In this document: in pieces, positions 38,144 through 47,290 of the stretch
Numbering within the stretch: the stretch's first letter is position 1
Layout of the letters: every line of letters starts with the position of its first letter
NCBI RefSeq assembly: GCF_000970025.1
Contig: NZ_CP009528.1
Coordinates: 1 to 64,000 of the forward strand
From: Methanosarcina barkeri MS
GTDB lineage: Archaea > Halobacteriota > Methanosarcinia > Methanosarcinales > Methanosarcinaceae
Direction: 5' to 3'
DNA: 64,000 nt
Position numbers and translations under genes: made by a program
Notes under the pieces: generated by a model
Database searches by the model: none
What the model was told of the DNA's origin: nothing
The model's input: only the letters and a program-made list of their open reading frames with translations

Positions 38144-38249
38144 AGGTGAATCCAAGCCATGCTTACATCAGGATTACGTGTATTACAACAAATTCATGAT
38201 ACTGCCAAACTGCTACTAAAATTTAGCAATTCCTGAACTTGTACTTTAA

Positions 38250-38516
38250 TTAATAAGCATCTTTGTGATGGGCCAATTTTACTAACGTCACAGTCTGTTC
38301 TTTTTCATTAACAGAAAAACATAGTACAAAATTAGAATCTACATGCACTCGCTTATACTTATTCAAAGGATAGTTGAGATTTTTGTAGTGCTGAGGAGTA
38401 ATGCAAATTTCATCAGCTTTCTTGAATACTGCCTCAAACAGTACATGATTCTTTTTGTTTAACTTTCTCAGCTCTTTTGAAAGTTTTCCTTTGATTAATA
38501 ATTTGTAAAAGCTTAC
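38250..38516 (-). pseudogene. RelE/ParE-like toxin lacking an in-frame start
   Basis: An open frame of about 87 codons encodes SFYKLLIKGKLSKELRKL and ends VTLVKLAHHKDAY, a RelE/YafQ-like toxin pattern. It follows the antitoxin at the normal overlap, but the only nearby ATG (38520, reading ATGAGTAAG) is one frame off and an in-frame TGA lies at 38517-38519. A one-base insertion would explain this. Alternatives are a non-standard start codon or frameshifting at the overlap. Confidence 0.65.
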
Positions 38517-38779
38517 TCATCCTCATCAGGCAAGCTTTCGATGTATGCTTTTAGTTCATTGGCATTTTCAAATGGCCCAATCACTTCGTCATTCTCTGAA
38601 TCAAGCATTTCTTTTATGAACTCAGGCCTGTATTGAGACTCAAGTATTTTCTCTTCATACTGAGCTACAACTAAGTCAAGAGCTGCACTCTTATCTTTTA
38701 GGTTATATTTGGCTTTAACAATATTCAGAACCTGGTTTGTCCTGTCTGATAGTTTAACTCTAGCTTGTATTATATGCAT
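38513..38779 (-). CDS. DUF2683 antitoxin-like protein
   Basis: Protein of 88 residues with a ribbon-helix-helix-like N-terminus (IIQARVKLSDRTNQVLNIVKAKYNLKDKSAALDLVV) and an acidic C-terminus (SLPDEDE) that could bind a toxin. It matches DUF2683 proteins found next to RelE-type toxins in Methanosarcina. It lies just inside the MITE-like copy B. Confidence 0.8.
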   Translation of the reverse strand: MHIIQARVKLSDRTNQVLNIVKAKYNLKDKSAALDLVVAQYEEKILESQYRPEFIKEMLDSENDEVIGPFENANELKAYIESLPDEDE

Positions 38780-39232
38780 TCCTCATGCACATCATATGCA
38801 CACGCTAAATATAAAACTATCTTTCTGTGAAGTCGAAAAATACTCATGAGTCTTCGGTTAAGTGAGGACTCATGACAAATTACGTCAATTTCCACAATAT
38901 TTGTCAAATATTTTATAAATAAGAAGCTGGAACAGAGTCTCGATTTCATGTAAATAGGCCAAAATTTAAGGCTAGCTTCTAATGCAAAATCGATAGTTTT
39001 CAGGCAAGAAAATTCCTTAACCGATGACCAATGAAGAAATACTAGTTTTATAAAATTTATAGAACTTTAGATATACTGCTTGATTTGGCAGTGTGCATAA
39101 TTTTCTGTAAAATAACAAATCTCATAAAGTAGTTTGGTAGAAGATTTCATATCAGAAGCTCAATTTTTACCAGAGTATACAAAAATTTGACTTCGAATTT
39201 ACAGCAAATTCGTGACATTACCATCTTTTGAT
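38780..39232. other. Spacer with MITE-like copy B
   Basis: AT-rich spacer of 453 bases between the TA pair and the HEPN-motif gene, both on the minus strand. Most of it is the MITE-like element. The remaining 190 bases show nothing. Confidence 0.6.
38845..39033 (+). mobile_element. MITE-like element, family 1, copy B
   Basis: Ends TCTTCGGTTAAG (38851-38862) and CTTAACCGATGA (39016-39027) enclose about 155 bases. The interior matches copies A and C over long stretches (CGATTTCATGTAAATAGGCC, CAAAATTTAAGG, TGCAAAATCGATAG). Inverted relative to copy A, so the two flank a segment of about 4.7 kb. Confidence 0.82.
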
Positions 39233-40879
39233 TTATGAAATAACCTTATTTTTAGAAATTAAAGCAAGAATTTCTGCATTCAGCTTGTTTGTTTTTCCTA
39301 ATGGTAAATTTATATTTTTTTCTGGGAATCCAATTACCGATCTATCGACATGCCTTCCTTCATATCCTAAAACTTTTAAGAACACTCTATGAAAAAGTGT
39401 TTGATAAGCACGAGTACACCTTTCCATCTTTTCAAATTCTTTAATGTCCATCTTATTGCCATGTGCCATAGCATGCCTAGCATTTATTGCTTTTTTTTCA
39501 ACTGGCCCACTTTCAAGTCCAATTTCTTTAAAAAAGGCTAGATATTGCTTAGATATAGACATTCCATTTGAATGACATATATTATTCATTATTGTCTTTT
39601 TCAGCTCTTCAATTTCTTGAGCTTCTAATGAATCGCTGTTTTCTAAACTTTTGATCTTATTTTCTATGTACTCGTCAATCTTTTTTTCAGCAACGCTTAA
39701 ACTTTCCTTAATCATATCTTCGAAATCTCCATTTGGTATCCAGAATCCATTACTTTTTGAATTTTCACTCTTGAACCAATTATGCATTATAAGTTCTAGA
39801 GAACTGGAAAGAACTGGAAGATTTGTTCCAAGGGGGTTGTCTCTTGATATCCAATATCTCCATAAAGCTTCTTTCAGCCCCAGTTTGTCTCTTTTATTTA
39901 AATATTTAGGAACAAGATCACACATTAGTTCTTCAATTTTCCCTTCATTAATTATAGCACTCTTAATTCCTAACTTAAATGGTGACAGCGGTATATTTTC
40001 ACAGACTGATCTTGAATATGCCTTTCCCCATGAAGGCTGCGCGAAATACGCCAACGTCTGACCTTCATTATCATACTCTGTAAATCCAACATTCAAAAGT
40101 TGTGTGCCTAACACAAAGCTAACTATTTCACTAATAGCTTCTCTTTTTTCTCTGTCAGGAATTAAACCAAATTCCTTTCTATATTCTATACATATATTTC
40201 TTGACCATTTAGGACCAAAATGGCTTGGTACTGTTGCAATTATAAATTTTATATCATCTAAGGTTACAAGTATAAAGTCACGACCCATCTCTGAAGACCC
40301 AATGTTTTGAACGCTTAATTGTATGGCTTTATCAAGTGTGATGTCAATCGGAACTCTTTTTCTCTCTTCTATTTTATCAGAATCTTTTTTTAGTATTCTT
40401 AAAGTCTCTCTTGGAAAAAATACTTCTTTACCTGGTCCGTTTAAGTACCATTCTGATAAGCAAGATGCATCATAACCACTATTTTTATCGATATTTATTT
40501 CATATACTATAATGTTGAATGTTACCACTTTTTTCAAATTTTCTCTATAATTTTCTTCAGAACGTATATTAGTTACATAGCATTTTTTTAATTCTACTTT
40601 TGAACCATATTGATCTCTCCCTTCTATATCAAACGGTTCTATGTGTTCTCCAGGGGATGTTTCATAGAAATGTGTATAGCATTTTATGTTTGTTTCTGCC
40701 GTCAATGGTCCGCGTTCTTCGATGGCTGTTAAAACGGCTTGTATCTGGTAAGAATCAGTTCTATCTACTACTATACGTACAGAATTTTTTGGTATACATT
40801 CGTTTGGAATTATTTCTTCGATTATAAGTGGTTCTTGAAGAACTTCCCATTCTAAATCACTGTTATTTATTTCGAGCAC
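39233..40879 (-). CDS. Hypothetical protein with C-terminal HEPN-type motif
   Basis: Large protein of 548 residues without a firmly recognised family. The C-terminal half ends in a helical region with RHAMAHGN, where R468 and H473 fit the Rx4-6H motif of HEPN ribonucleases, followed by GRHVDRSVIGFP. The layout (beta-rich N-terminal half, HEPN at the end) resembles ApeA-like anti-phage defence proteins. The start is GTG with GGTGAGA upstream. It lies in the AT-rich island beside a MITE. Defence function is inference. Confidence 0.55.
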   Translation of the reverse strand: MLEINNSDLEWEVLQEPLIIEEIIPNECIPKNSVRIVVDRTDSYQIQAVLTAIEERGPLTAETNIKCYTHFYETSPGEHIEPFDIEGRDQYGSKVELKKCYVTNIRSEENYRENLKKVVTFNIIVYEINIDKNSGYDASCLSEWYLNGPGKEVFFPRETLRILKKDSDKIEERKRVPIDITLDKAIQLSVQNIGSSEMGRDFILVTLDDIKFIIATVPSHFGPKWSRNICIEYRKEFGLIPDREKREAISEIVSFVLGTQLLNVGFTEYDNEGQTLAYFAQPSWGKAYSRSVCENIPLSPFKLGIKSAIINEGKIEELMCDLVPKYLNKRDKLGLKEALWRYWISRDNPLGTNLPVLSSSLELIMHNWFKSENSKSNGFWIPNGDFEDMIKESLSVAEKKIDEYIENKIKSLENSDSLEAQEIEELKKTIMNNICHSNGMSISKQYLAFFKEIGLESGPVEKKAINARHAMAHGNKMDIKEFEKMERCTRAYQTLFHRVFLKVLGYEGRHVDRSVIGFPEKNINLPLGKTNKLNAEILALISKNKVIS

Positions 40880-41622
40880 TATCTCACCATTTTTAAAAAA
40901 AGGTCTCGATTAATAAATTTTTTGAATTTAGGTACTGTCAAATCTACGGGTGCTAAGAAATTTTTCCAGCTACTGTTGAACCTATAAATTTAGGGTCCTT
41001 CAAAATAAGTGCCTAAATAAAGATGCTAAAATGCTTATTTCAGTCTATATACATATAATTAAAGTTCCTCAAATAAAAATACATCTTAAAAATCAAAATT
41101 TTAAAATAATAACTAAAATTAAGCTTTATTAATAAACTACATTTATTTATAATTATGGCATTCGATCACATTTTTCCTTTATACACAATTTCACCTTATA
41201 AAACGGACTAATTAGTATTTAAATCGGGAATTAAGAGCATAGATTTACTTTAAATATAAAAAATTAGTTTACAAGTGTATTTTACTCTGGGGAACAACAG
41301 AACAATACTTGATTTCAAAAATAAAACTTATTAATCCTTAAAAACGAACCAATTTTTAAGGACCCTCAGAACTTCATAACAATGCTGCTAAAATAGAAAA
41401 GATTAATAATTTAAAGCACTTACCATTAAAAATGAGGATTTGATTACTAATATTCTAGCGATTTATGCATATGAGCAAAGATAGAGTATTAATAATTTAG
41501 CTGTAAAAATCTTGACTTTATGACCAGAATGATCACATGTTTTTATTTCAACGATGCATAATCAATAAGCAATTTTTTAATAACTGCTAAGGTTCAATTA
41601 ATGAAAGTAAAGGTGTTTTACA
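40880..41622. other. AT-rich spacer with inverted repeat element
   Basis: Divergent region of 743 bases. It holds an inverted repeat AGGGTCCTT(C/A)AAAAT at 40992-41006 and 41352-41366, about 375 bases apart, a possible MITE. No gene is supported. Confidence 0.55.
40992..41366. mobile_element. Possible MITE-like element with GGGTCCTT ends
   Basis: Short inverted ends of about 15 bases with one mismatch enclose AT-rich non-coding sequence. The copy is single in this window, so mobility is not shown. Confidence 0.35.
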
Positions 41623-42921
41623 ATGACAATACTTTTGGCTTCAGGTATAGAGTGTAAAGATGTACGTGGAGTAAAAAGTAAAAAAGGTACACATTCTAAC
41701 AAATTTATTTCTGAAAATTTCAAAGCGATCCAAAATCCCATTGTGTGTTGTCTTCTGCCTTGGGTCGCATGGCTGAGTATTTTCATAATGGTTCTACTTC
41801 TTACTATGAATAAGTTAAACTTTTTTAGTGATGAGGTAATTATTTCTTGGTTGCCAATTATTATATCGGGTTATTGTGTGGCTGGCACAAGTCTCATATT
41901 CCAAAGCTTATTTATAAAAAAAATACCTAAGTTTTTTATTGAATTATGGTGTCGAAAAATCATTACAGGTGCATTTATTTACGGACCCACTTCCAGTGAT
42001 ATGAATATCGAGGAGTCCATAGTAATAGATTCAAAGAACATACAGCTTGAGGAAAGATATCTCCAATTTATATATGAAATACAAAAAAGATTAAATAATT
42101 CTTGGCAATGGCTCTTCGGTATAATTTTATTCTTGCTGACGTTTCTCTGGAATCCCTTAAGAACTTTGAATAATTTTCCTGTGCTGGGAAATTACTCCCT
42201 AACTGATGATTGGAATCAGAAAGATTTTTGGCAATACTTCATTCAGCAGAATTGGCATTTCTTAAATGAATTGCCAGTTTCCTTAATTGCCTTTATGTTA
42301 GGACTTATGATTTGGAGGATGTATGTCGCCTCCACATCTATTGATAAACTTGTAGACAAATTCCAATTTGAACCGAAACTCGGACATCAAGACATGTCAG
42401 GTGGGCTCTCACCTCTTGGTAATCTCTGCCTATGGAATTGTACTATTGCCTCTTTACCTTCAATTTATCTTAGTATCTGGTTGTTAATGGGAAATCTGGA
42501 TAATTTTCCAAGTCCTTATCCCGATATGCCAAATTACTACACTTATGAGTTTTTAATATTATTATTCTCGTTAAGTATTCTTCCAATTGTGTTTTGTTTC
42601 GTCCGACCTTTATGGAAAGTGCATCGGGAAATGAATTGTTGGAGAATCAGTAAACAAGAACGACTATATGACATTGGAGACACAATTCACCTCAGTGAAT
42701 CTAGGCTACTGCATGACATGGAAAAGATTGAACAGAAAGAGTTTGAAATCATCTATAACGATATAGAGAAGAAAAAAATTATTTACACACAGACAAAAAA
42801 ACTTCCCATATGGCCATTCAACATGAAAATTCTGGGACAACTTTTCATGGCATATATTATACCTATTATGAGTTTTATCGAGATATTAGCTCCAATAATT
42901 CAAAATTTACATTATTTTTAG
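41623..42921 (+). CDS. Multi-pass membrane protein of unknown function
   Basis: Protein of 432 residues with about six to seven predicted membrane helices (around 41-62, 74-100, 158-172, 215-235, 268-292, 306-330 and 405-428). Soluble charged loops lie between helices 2 and 3 and in residues 340-400. I recognise no family. AT-rich codon use matches the island. The next gene is also a membrane protein, but 240 bases separate them. Confidence 0.7.
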   Translation: MTILLASGIECKDVRGVKSKKGTHSNKFISENFKAIQNPIVCCLLPWVAWLSIFIMVLLLTMNKLNFFSDEVIISWLPIIISGYCVAGTSLIFQSLFIKKIPKFFIELWCRKIITGAFIYGPTSSDMNIEESIVIDSKNIQLEERYLQFIYEIQKRLNNSWQWLFGIILFLLTFLWNPLRTLNNFPVLGNYSLTDDWNQKDFWQYFIQQNWHFLNELPVSLIAFMLGLMIWRMYVASTSIDKLVDKFQFEPKLGHQDMSGGLSPLGNLCLWNCTIASLPSIYLSIWLLMGNLDNFPSPYPDMPNYYTYEFLILLFSLSILPIVFCFVRPLWKVHREMNCWRISKQERLYDIGDTIHLSESRLLHDMEKIEQKEFEIIYNDIEKKKIIYTQTKKLPIWPFNMKILGQLFMAYIIPIMSFIEILAPIIQNLHYF

Positions 42922-43155
42922 TACAAAAGAGGCATAAAGAGTCTACAATTTATAGTTGATTGTTTGATGTTCATGAAGCTTATTCTGGGGTCAACTGTAT
43001 AAATCCTTACTAATTTAAATAATGGAGCTGTAATATCAGAGTATCTATTCCAGTTGTGCATATTGCATGCTGTAAAAGTTATAGCAGGTAATAACTTTTC
43101 GGATAGGCTCTTAATGCGATATCCCATTTAAAAGCGAGTTGATTATATTTAAAAT

Positions 43156-43788
43156 GTGATTTTAATGAAACTTTTGAATCTGAAAAAAATGCCTTTAACT
43201 AGTGTAGGGAGCTTTTTAGCTATCTTGATTTTTCTCATAAGTTTATATGCTTCGTCACAATTGTACAATGGTTCATATTCAATATTAAATAATTGGATAA
43301 GCGATTTAGGAAATTCAACTAAAAATCCAACTGGCTATATCTATTTTGACATTGGATGTATTTTAACAGGAATTGCTATTATAATATCGGCCATCGGACT
43401 GGCAAAATGGAAAATTACTAATCGTAAACAAAATTATCTAATCCTTTTATCACAATATTGTGAGTTCTTAATGGCATTTGCTCTTATTATGGTAGGTATA
43501 TTTTCAGAAGATTATGGTAGAGTACATTATGTGTGGGCATCAATATACTTTATACTACTGTTTGTGTTTTTAATAATTGTAAATATTACACTAAAAAGTC
43601 ATCCAAGCTACATAAAATGGATCTGGTACTATACCTTTGTATCAATTTTTATAAATTTTATATTCATGTTCACTGTTATAATTGGATTTCATATACCAAT
43701 TTTAGAATGGTTAGCAGTACTTAGTGGATTACTCTGGATAGGGTTAATTGGATATAATACATTAAAGTTAGAAAAACCAATGATTTAG
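43156..43788 (+). CDS. DUF998-family membrane protein
   Basis: Protein of 210 residues with six predicted helices and the DUF998 pattern (YNGSYSILNNWISDLGNSTKNPTG then helices). The ORF starts GTG at 43156, and an ATG three codons later (43165) is the likelier start. Function of the family is unknown. Codon use is AT-rich as in its neighbours. Confidence 0.8.
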   Translation: MILMKLLNLKKMPLTSVGSFLAILIFLISLYASSQLYNGSYSILNNWISDLGNSTKNPTGYIYFDIGCILTGIAIIISAIGLAKWKITNRKQNYLILLSQYCEFLMAFALIMVGIFSEDYGRVHYVWASIYFILLFVFLIIVNITLKSHPSYIKWIWYYTFVSIFINFIFMFTVIIGFHIPILEWLAVLSGLLWIGLIGYNTLKLEKPMI

Positions 43789-44083
43789 ACCTATTCAAAA
43801 GTGTTATGATCTCTTAACTTTCACAATTGGTAGTACACAATCGAACAATATTCCACAAACACCTATGTGTTTGTTTTCTCGATTGTTCCATTGTTTATGG
43901 AAATATGCCTATTTCCATCTGTTTATCATCAAACGTAAAAAATAGTAAGAAACGCATAGGCAGAATTAATGGATATTTTTACACAGTTTTTGCAACAAAG
44001 CCTATGCATCACACACTAGAATTCACAGAACCTTCAGTAGGCTACCATTGATCACTCTAATTTCTATACGAACATCTTCACCT
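43789..44083. other. Hairpin-rich non-coding stretch
   Basis: Several perfect hairpins follow one another: GAACAAT/ATTGTTC (43843-43888) with an inner ACAAACAC/GTGTTTGT, ATGGAAATA/TATTTCCAT around TGCC (43897-43918), and GCATAGGC (43953-43960) with GCCTATGC further on (44003-44010). It may hold a structured RNA or a remnant of a mobile element. It marks the right border of the island. Confidence 0.5.
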
Positions 44084-46396
44084 TTACCGCTTACTTTTTC
44101 TTCTTATCAAACACTTATGGGCATTACCTATGAGGTCAAGTCTTCCTGCCTTCTCCAGAGCTTCATATACAAGCTCGTAATTTGCAGGGTTCCTGTAGTG
44201 CATAAGGGCTCGTTGCATCGCTTTTTCTTTCTTGCCTCTTGCAACGTATACTTTTTTGCCTGTGAATGGGTCCAGTCCTGTATAATACATGCATGTCGAT
44301 ACGGTCATAGGTGTTGGGGTAAAGTCCTGTACTTGTTCGGTATAGCCTCCATGGTCCCGCACATACTCCGCCATCTCTATCATATCTTCAAGGGTACAGC
44401 CCGGATGCCCTGACATCAGGTAGTTTACAATGTACTGTTCTTTGCCGCACTTTCGGTTGAGCTCTGTAAATTTCTGGGTAAATTTCTCGTAGACTTCCCT
44501 GCCTGGCTTGCACATTACATTTGTGACCTGCCTCGAAAAGTGTTCAGGTGCGATTCGTAATTGTCCGCTAATATGGTAAGCGCAAAGTTCTCCGAGGTAC
44601 TCTTCATCCTTAAGAGCCAGGTCATAACGTACCCCGTAGCCTGTAAAGACATGCTTAACTCCTGGAAGTTCGCGCAGGCGGCGTAAGAGTTCGAGCAGCT
44701 TTTTGTGGCTGGTATCCAGAGCAGGGCAAATGCGAGGATAAAGGCAGGACTTGTCCAAGCAGGCTCCTTTTTTTTCCCATGTTTTACACTCCATGCCATA
44801 CATATTTGCGCTTGGGCCACCAACTCCATTTATAATGCCCTTGAAATCAGGTTTTTCCGTCAGCTTTTTTGCTTCACGCAGGACAGATTCGATACTGCGG
44901 CTTGCAATCATGCGCCCCTGGTGTTCTGTAATTGCACAGAAAGCACAACCTCCGAAACAGCCTCTGTGCGTTGTAAGGGAGAATTTTACCATTTCCAGGG
45001 CAGGAACGGGTTCGGTATAGGAAGGATGGGTTTCACCAGTGAACGGCAGTTCGTACACATGGTCCATTTCAGCCTCTGTAAGAAGGCGCATTGGCCTGTT
45101 CTGCACGATTACGGTTTTCGGGTGAGGCTGAATAACCCCTTTTCCAGTAACAGGATTCTGTTCCGCGAAATATATACGAAAAGCCTTTGCAAAAGCTGTT
45201 TTATCCTGAGAAACCTCTGAAAAGGAAGGAATTTCGAGATATTGCTTTAAAAATGTGGTTGCGTCCTCAGCTATTTTTTCGTCTTCTTGTCCTGACTTTT
45301 CCTTTTCCAGTACTTCTTGTTCCAATTTTTCCTTTTCCGGTATTCCCTGTTCCGATTTTTCCTTTTTCAGTACTTCCTTTTCTGATTTTTCCTGTTCTTT
45401 TTTATTCGACCTATTATCTGACTTTTCCGCTCTTTCTTTGAGCTCCTTCCAGGCTTTAACTTCCATCTTCCATACTGTGCCGGGGATATCTCTAATATTT
45501 CTGATATCTTCCCCGGCTTGCAGTCTTTTTGCAATTTCTACGATCTGAAGCTCTCCCATACCGTAGACTATGAGGTCAGCAGGCGCGTCAGCCAGAATGG
45601 ATTGCCTGACCTTATCTGAAAGATAATCATAATGGGCAAAGCGACGTAAGGAAGCTTCAATACCTCCCATTACTATAGGCACTTCAGGGAAAGCCTCTTT
45701 TATCCTGTTCGAGTAAATTATCACGGAGCGGTTAGGACGAAGCCCTGTTTTTCCTCCAGGGGAATAAGCATCCTTATTTCGCGGTTTCAGGCCTGGGGTC
45801 AGGTTGCTGACCATAGAGTCTGTATTTCCTGCACTTACGGAAAAAAATAGTCTGGGTTTTCCAAGTTTTTTGAAATCTTCAGGGCTATCCCAGCGCGGTT
45901 GGGCGATCACTCCTACTCTAAAACCGGCATCTTCAAGAACTCTTCCTATTATTGCCGTGCCAAAACTGGAATGGTCTACATAGGCGTCCCCAGAAATCAG
46001 AATAATATCAAGCTCTTCCCAGCCGCGAGCTTTTACTTCTTCAAGGCTCATTGGAAGAAATTTCGATGCAGGTATGCGGGAAGAAACGGATTTTTCTTTT
46101 CTTTCTTTCTTCCTGTGTTTAGTTTTAGATCTTTTCCCGGTTTTTCTTCTCTCTTCTGTTGGGAAATTGACTTTTGAGAGCTTTCCTTCGGTTTTTTTCC
46201 CTTCGGCTTTTTTTTCTTTGGTTTTTTCAGGTTTTATCCCTGATTTTACCCTGAGTTCCACTCCATCTTGCGTTTTTTGTCTTAATTCAGCTTTTTTTGG
46301 AACAAAAGAACCGGTTTTTCTGCTCGTTTTTTCTTTATTCGGCTTTTCAGGGCTTAAGTTTTTATTCTTTTTTGAAATCGCTGTATCTTTGGCCAT
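44084..46396 (-). CDS. YgiQ/UPF0313-type radical SAM protein
   Basis: Large radical SAM protein of 770 residues of the YgiQ family. The cluster motif is CFGGCAFC in LTTHRGCFGGCAFCAIT, followed by GGPSANMYGM. A cobalamin-binding-like N-terminal region with DAYVDHSSFGTAIIGRVLEDAGF precedes it. It has a Lys/Glu-rich 100-residue N-terminal extension and a second charged insert before the SAM domain, both unlike bacterial homologues. Substrate unknown. Confidence 0.88.
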   Translation of the reverse strand: MAKDTAISKKNKNLSPEKPNKEKTSRKTGSFVPKKAELRQKTQDGVELRVKSGIKPEKTKEKKAEGKKTEGKLSKVNFPTEERRKTGKRSKTKHRKKERKEKSVSSRIPASKFLPMSLEEVKARGWEELDIILISGDAYVDHSSFGTAIIGRVLEDAGFRVGVIAQPRWDSPEDFKKLGKPRLFFSVSAGNTDSMVSNLTPGLKPRNKDAYSPGGKTGLRPNRSVIIYSNRIKEAFPEVPIVMGGIEASLRRFAHYDYLSDKVRQSILADAPADLIVYGMGELQIVEIAKRLQAGEDIRNIRDIPGTVWKMEVKAWKELKERAEKSDNRSNKKEQEKSEKEVLKKEKSEQGIPEKEKLEQEVLEKEKSGQEDEKIAEDATTFLKQYLEIPSFSEVSQDKTAFAKAFRIYFAEQNPVTGKGVIQPHPKTVIVQNRPMRLLTEAEMDHVYELPFTGETHPSYTEPVPALEMVKFSLTTHRGCFGGCAFCAITEHQGRMIASRSIESVLREAKKLTEKPDFKGIINGVGGPSANMYGMECKTWEKKGACLDKSCLYPRICPALDTSHKKLLELLRRLRELPGVKHVFTGYGVRYDLALKDEEYLGELCAYHISGQLRIAPEHFSRQVTNVMCKPGREVYEKFTQKFTELNRKCGKEQYIVNYLMSGHPGCTLEDMIEMAEYVRDHGGYTEQVQDFTPTPMTVSTCMYYTGLDPFTGKKVYVARGKKEKAMQRALMHYRNPANYELVYEALEKAGRLDLIGNAHKCLIRRKSKR

Positions 46397-46428
46397 AACT
46401 TGCTTTAAGGCTCCTTTTTCTCGTGCTT

Positions 46429-47070
46429 TTATTCGCCCATCATCATTTTTAACATTCTGTAGGAAGCCATAATCTGATTATTTCCATCTCTATCCGTAGG
46501 AGCTCCGTGTCCAGGGTACAGGTTTTTTACATCCAGTTTTGTGAGCTTTTCTATTGAGCTAGCCATCTTTTCAGGCACAGAGCCCTCAAAGTCCGTTCTT
46601 CCGGAACCCCCGCCTGGAAATACAGTGTCTCCGGAGAAAAGACTTTTTGAGACAGGCTCATAGAGGCAGATACTTCCTTTTGAGTGACCCGGCGTATGGA
46701 TTACTTCCAGGTATTCTCCATTTCCGATGTCAATTTTATCTCCTTCTTCATATGTAATTGTGGGCCTGACTTCAGGAGCCCGCTCCCCAAAAATCACGGC
46801 CACGCTGAGGTAGTCATCATTTATGCCCTCCAGGTCAGCTTTATGTATTCCGACTTTTGCACCGCTTCTTTCGGCAATAACTGCGGCTGCTGCGGCATGA
46901 TCATAATGGCAATGTGTCAGGACTATTAATTCAATGTCGGTTAGCTTTATATATTTCTCTAGTTGCTTGATAATCAGGTCGCTGTTCATTCCTGTGTCGA
47001 TCAGCACTTTCCCATTTACCAGATAGACACTGGAATCGTAAGCTGTAGGGCAAATATACCGGACTTCCAT
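46429..47070 (-). CDS. MBL-fold metallo-hydrolase
   Basis: Metallo-beta-lactamase-fold protein of 213 residues, glyoxalase II-like. Metal residues are in THCHYDHAAAA (about 52-61), HTPGHSKGSI (about 128), SGDTVFPGG and LYPGHGAPTD. GAGGA lies before the ATG. Substrate is not evident. It follows TatD on the same strand. Confidence 0.9.
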   Translation of the reverse strand: MEVRYICPTAYDSSVYLVNGKVLIDTGMNSDLIIKQLEKYIKLTDIELIVLTHCHYDHAAAAAVIAERSGAKVGIHKADLEGINDDYLSVAVIFGERAPEVRPTITYEEGDKIDIGNGEYLEVIHTPGHSKGSICLYEPVSKSLFSGDTVFPGGGSGRTDFEGSVPEKMASSIEKLTKLDVKNLYPGHGAPTDRDGNNQIMASYRMLKMMMGE

Positions 47071-47290
47071 AGTTCTTCCTCTTTCACTTCTCTTTTCCTT
47101 TTTTCCTTGCTTCCCTTTCCTGCACTTTCTGTGTTACTTCTCTTTCTTACACTTTCCTTACTGTTTACTCTTTGCTTTTAATATGTCTGAGAATTAATGT
47201 CTGGAATTAATGTCTAAGAATTAATGTCTGGAATTAATGTCTGGAAATTAATGTCTAAGAATTAATGTCTGGGAATTAATGTTTGAAAAT
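47071..47290. repeat. Short ATTAATGTCT repeats before MBL gene
   Basis: About 47185-47282 has seven copies of AATTAATGTCTGG/AAG-type units of 12-14 bases, between the tatD stop and the MBL hydrolase start. Confidence 0.85.
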
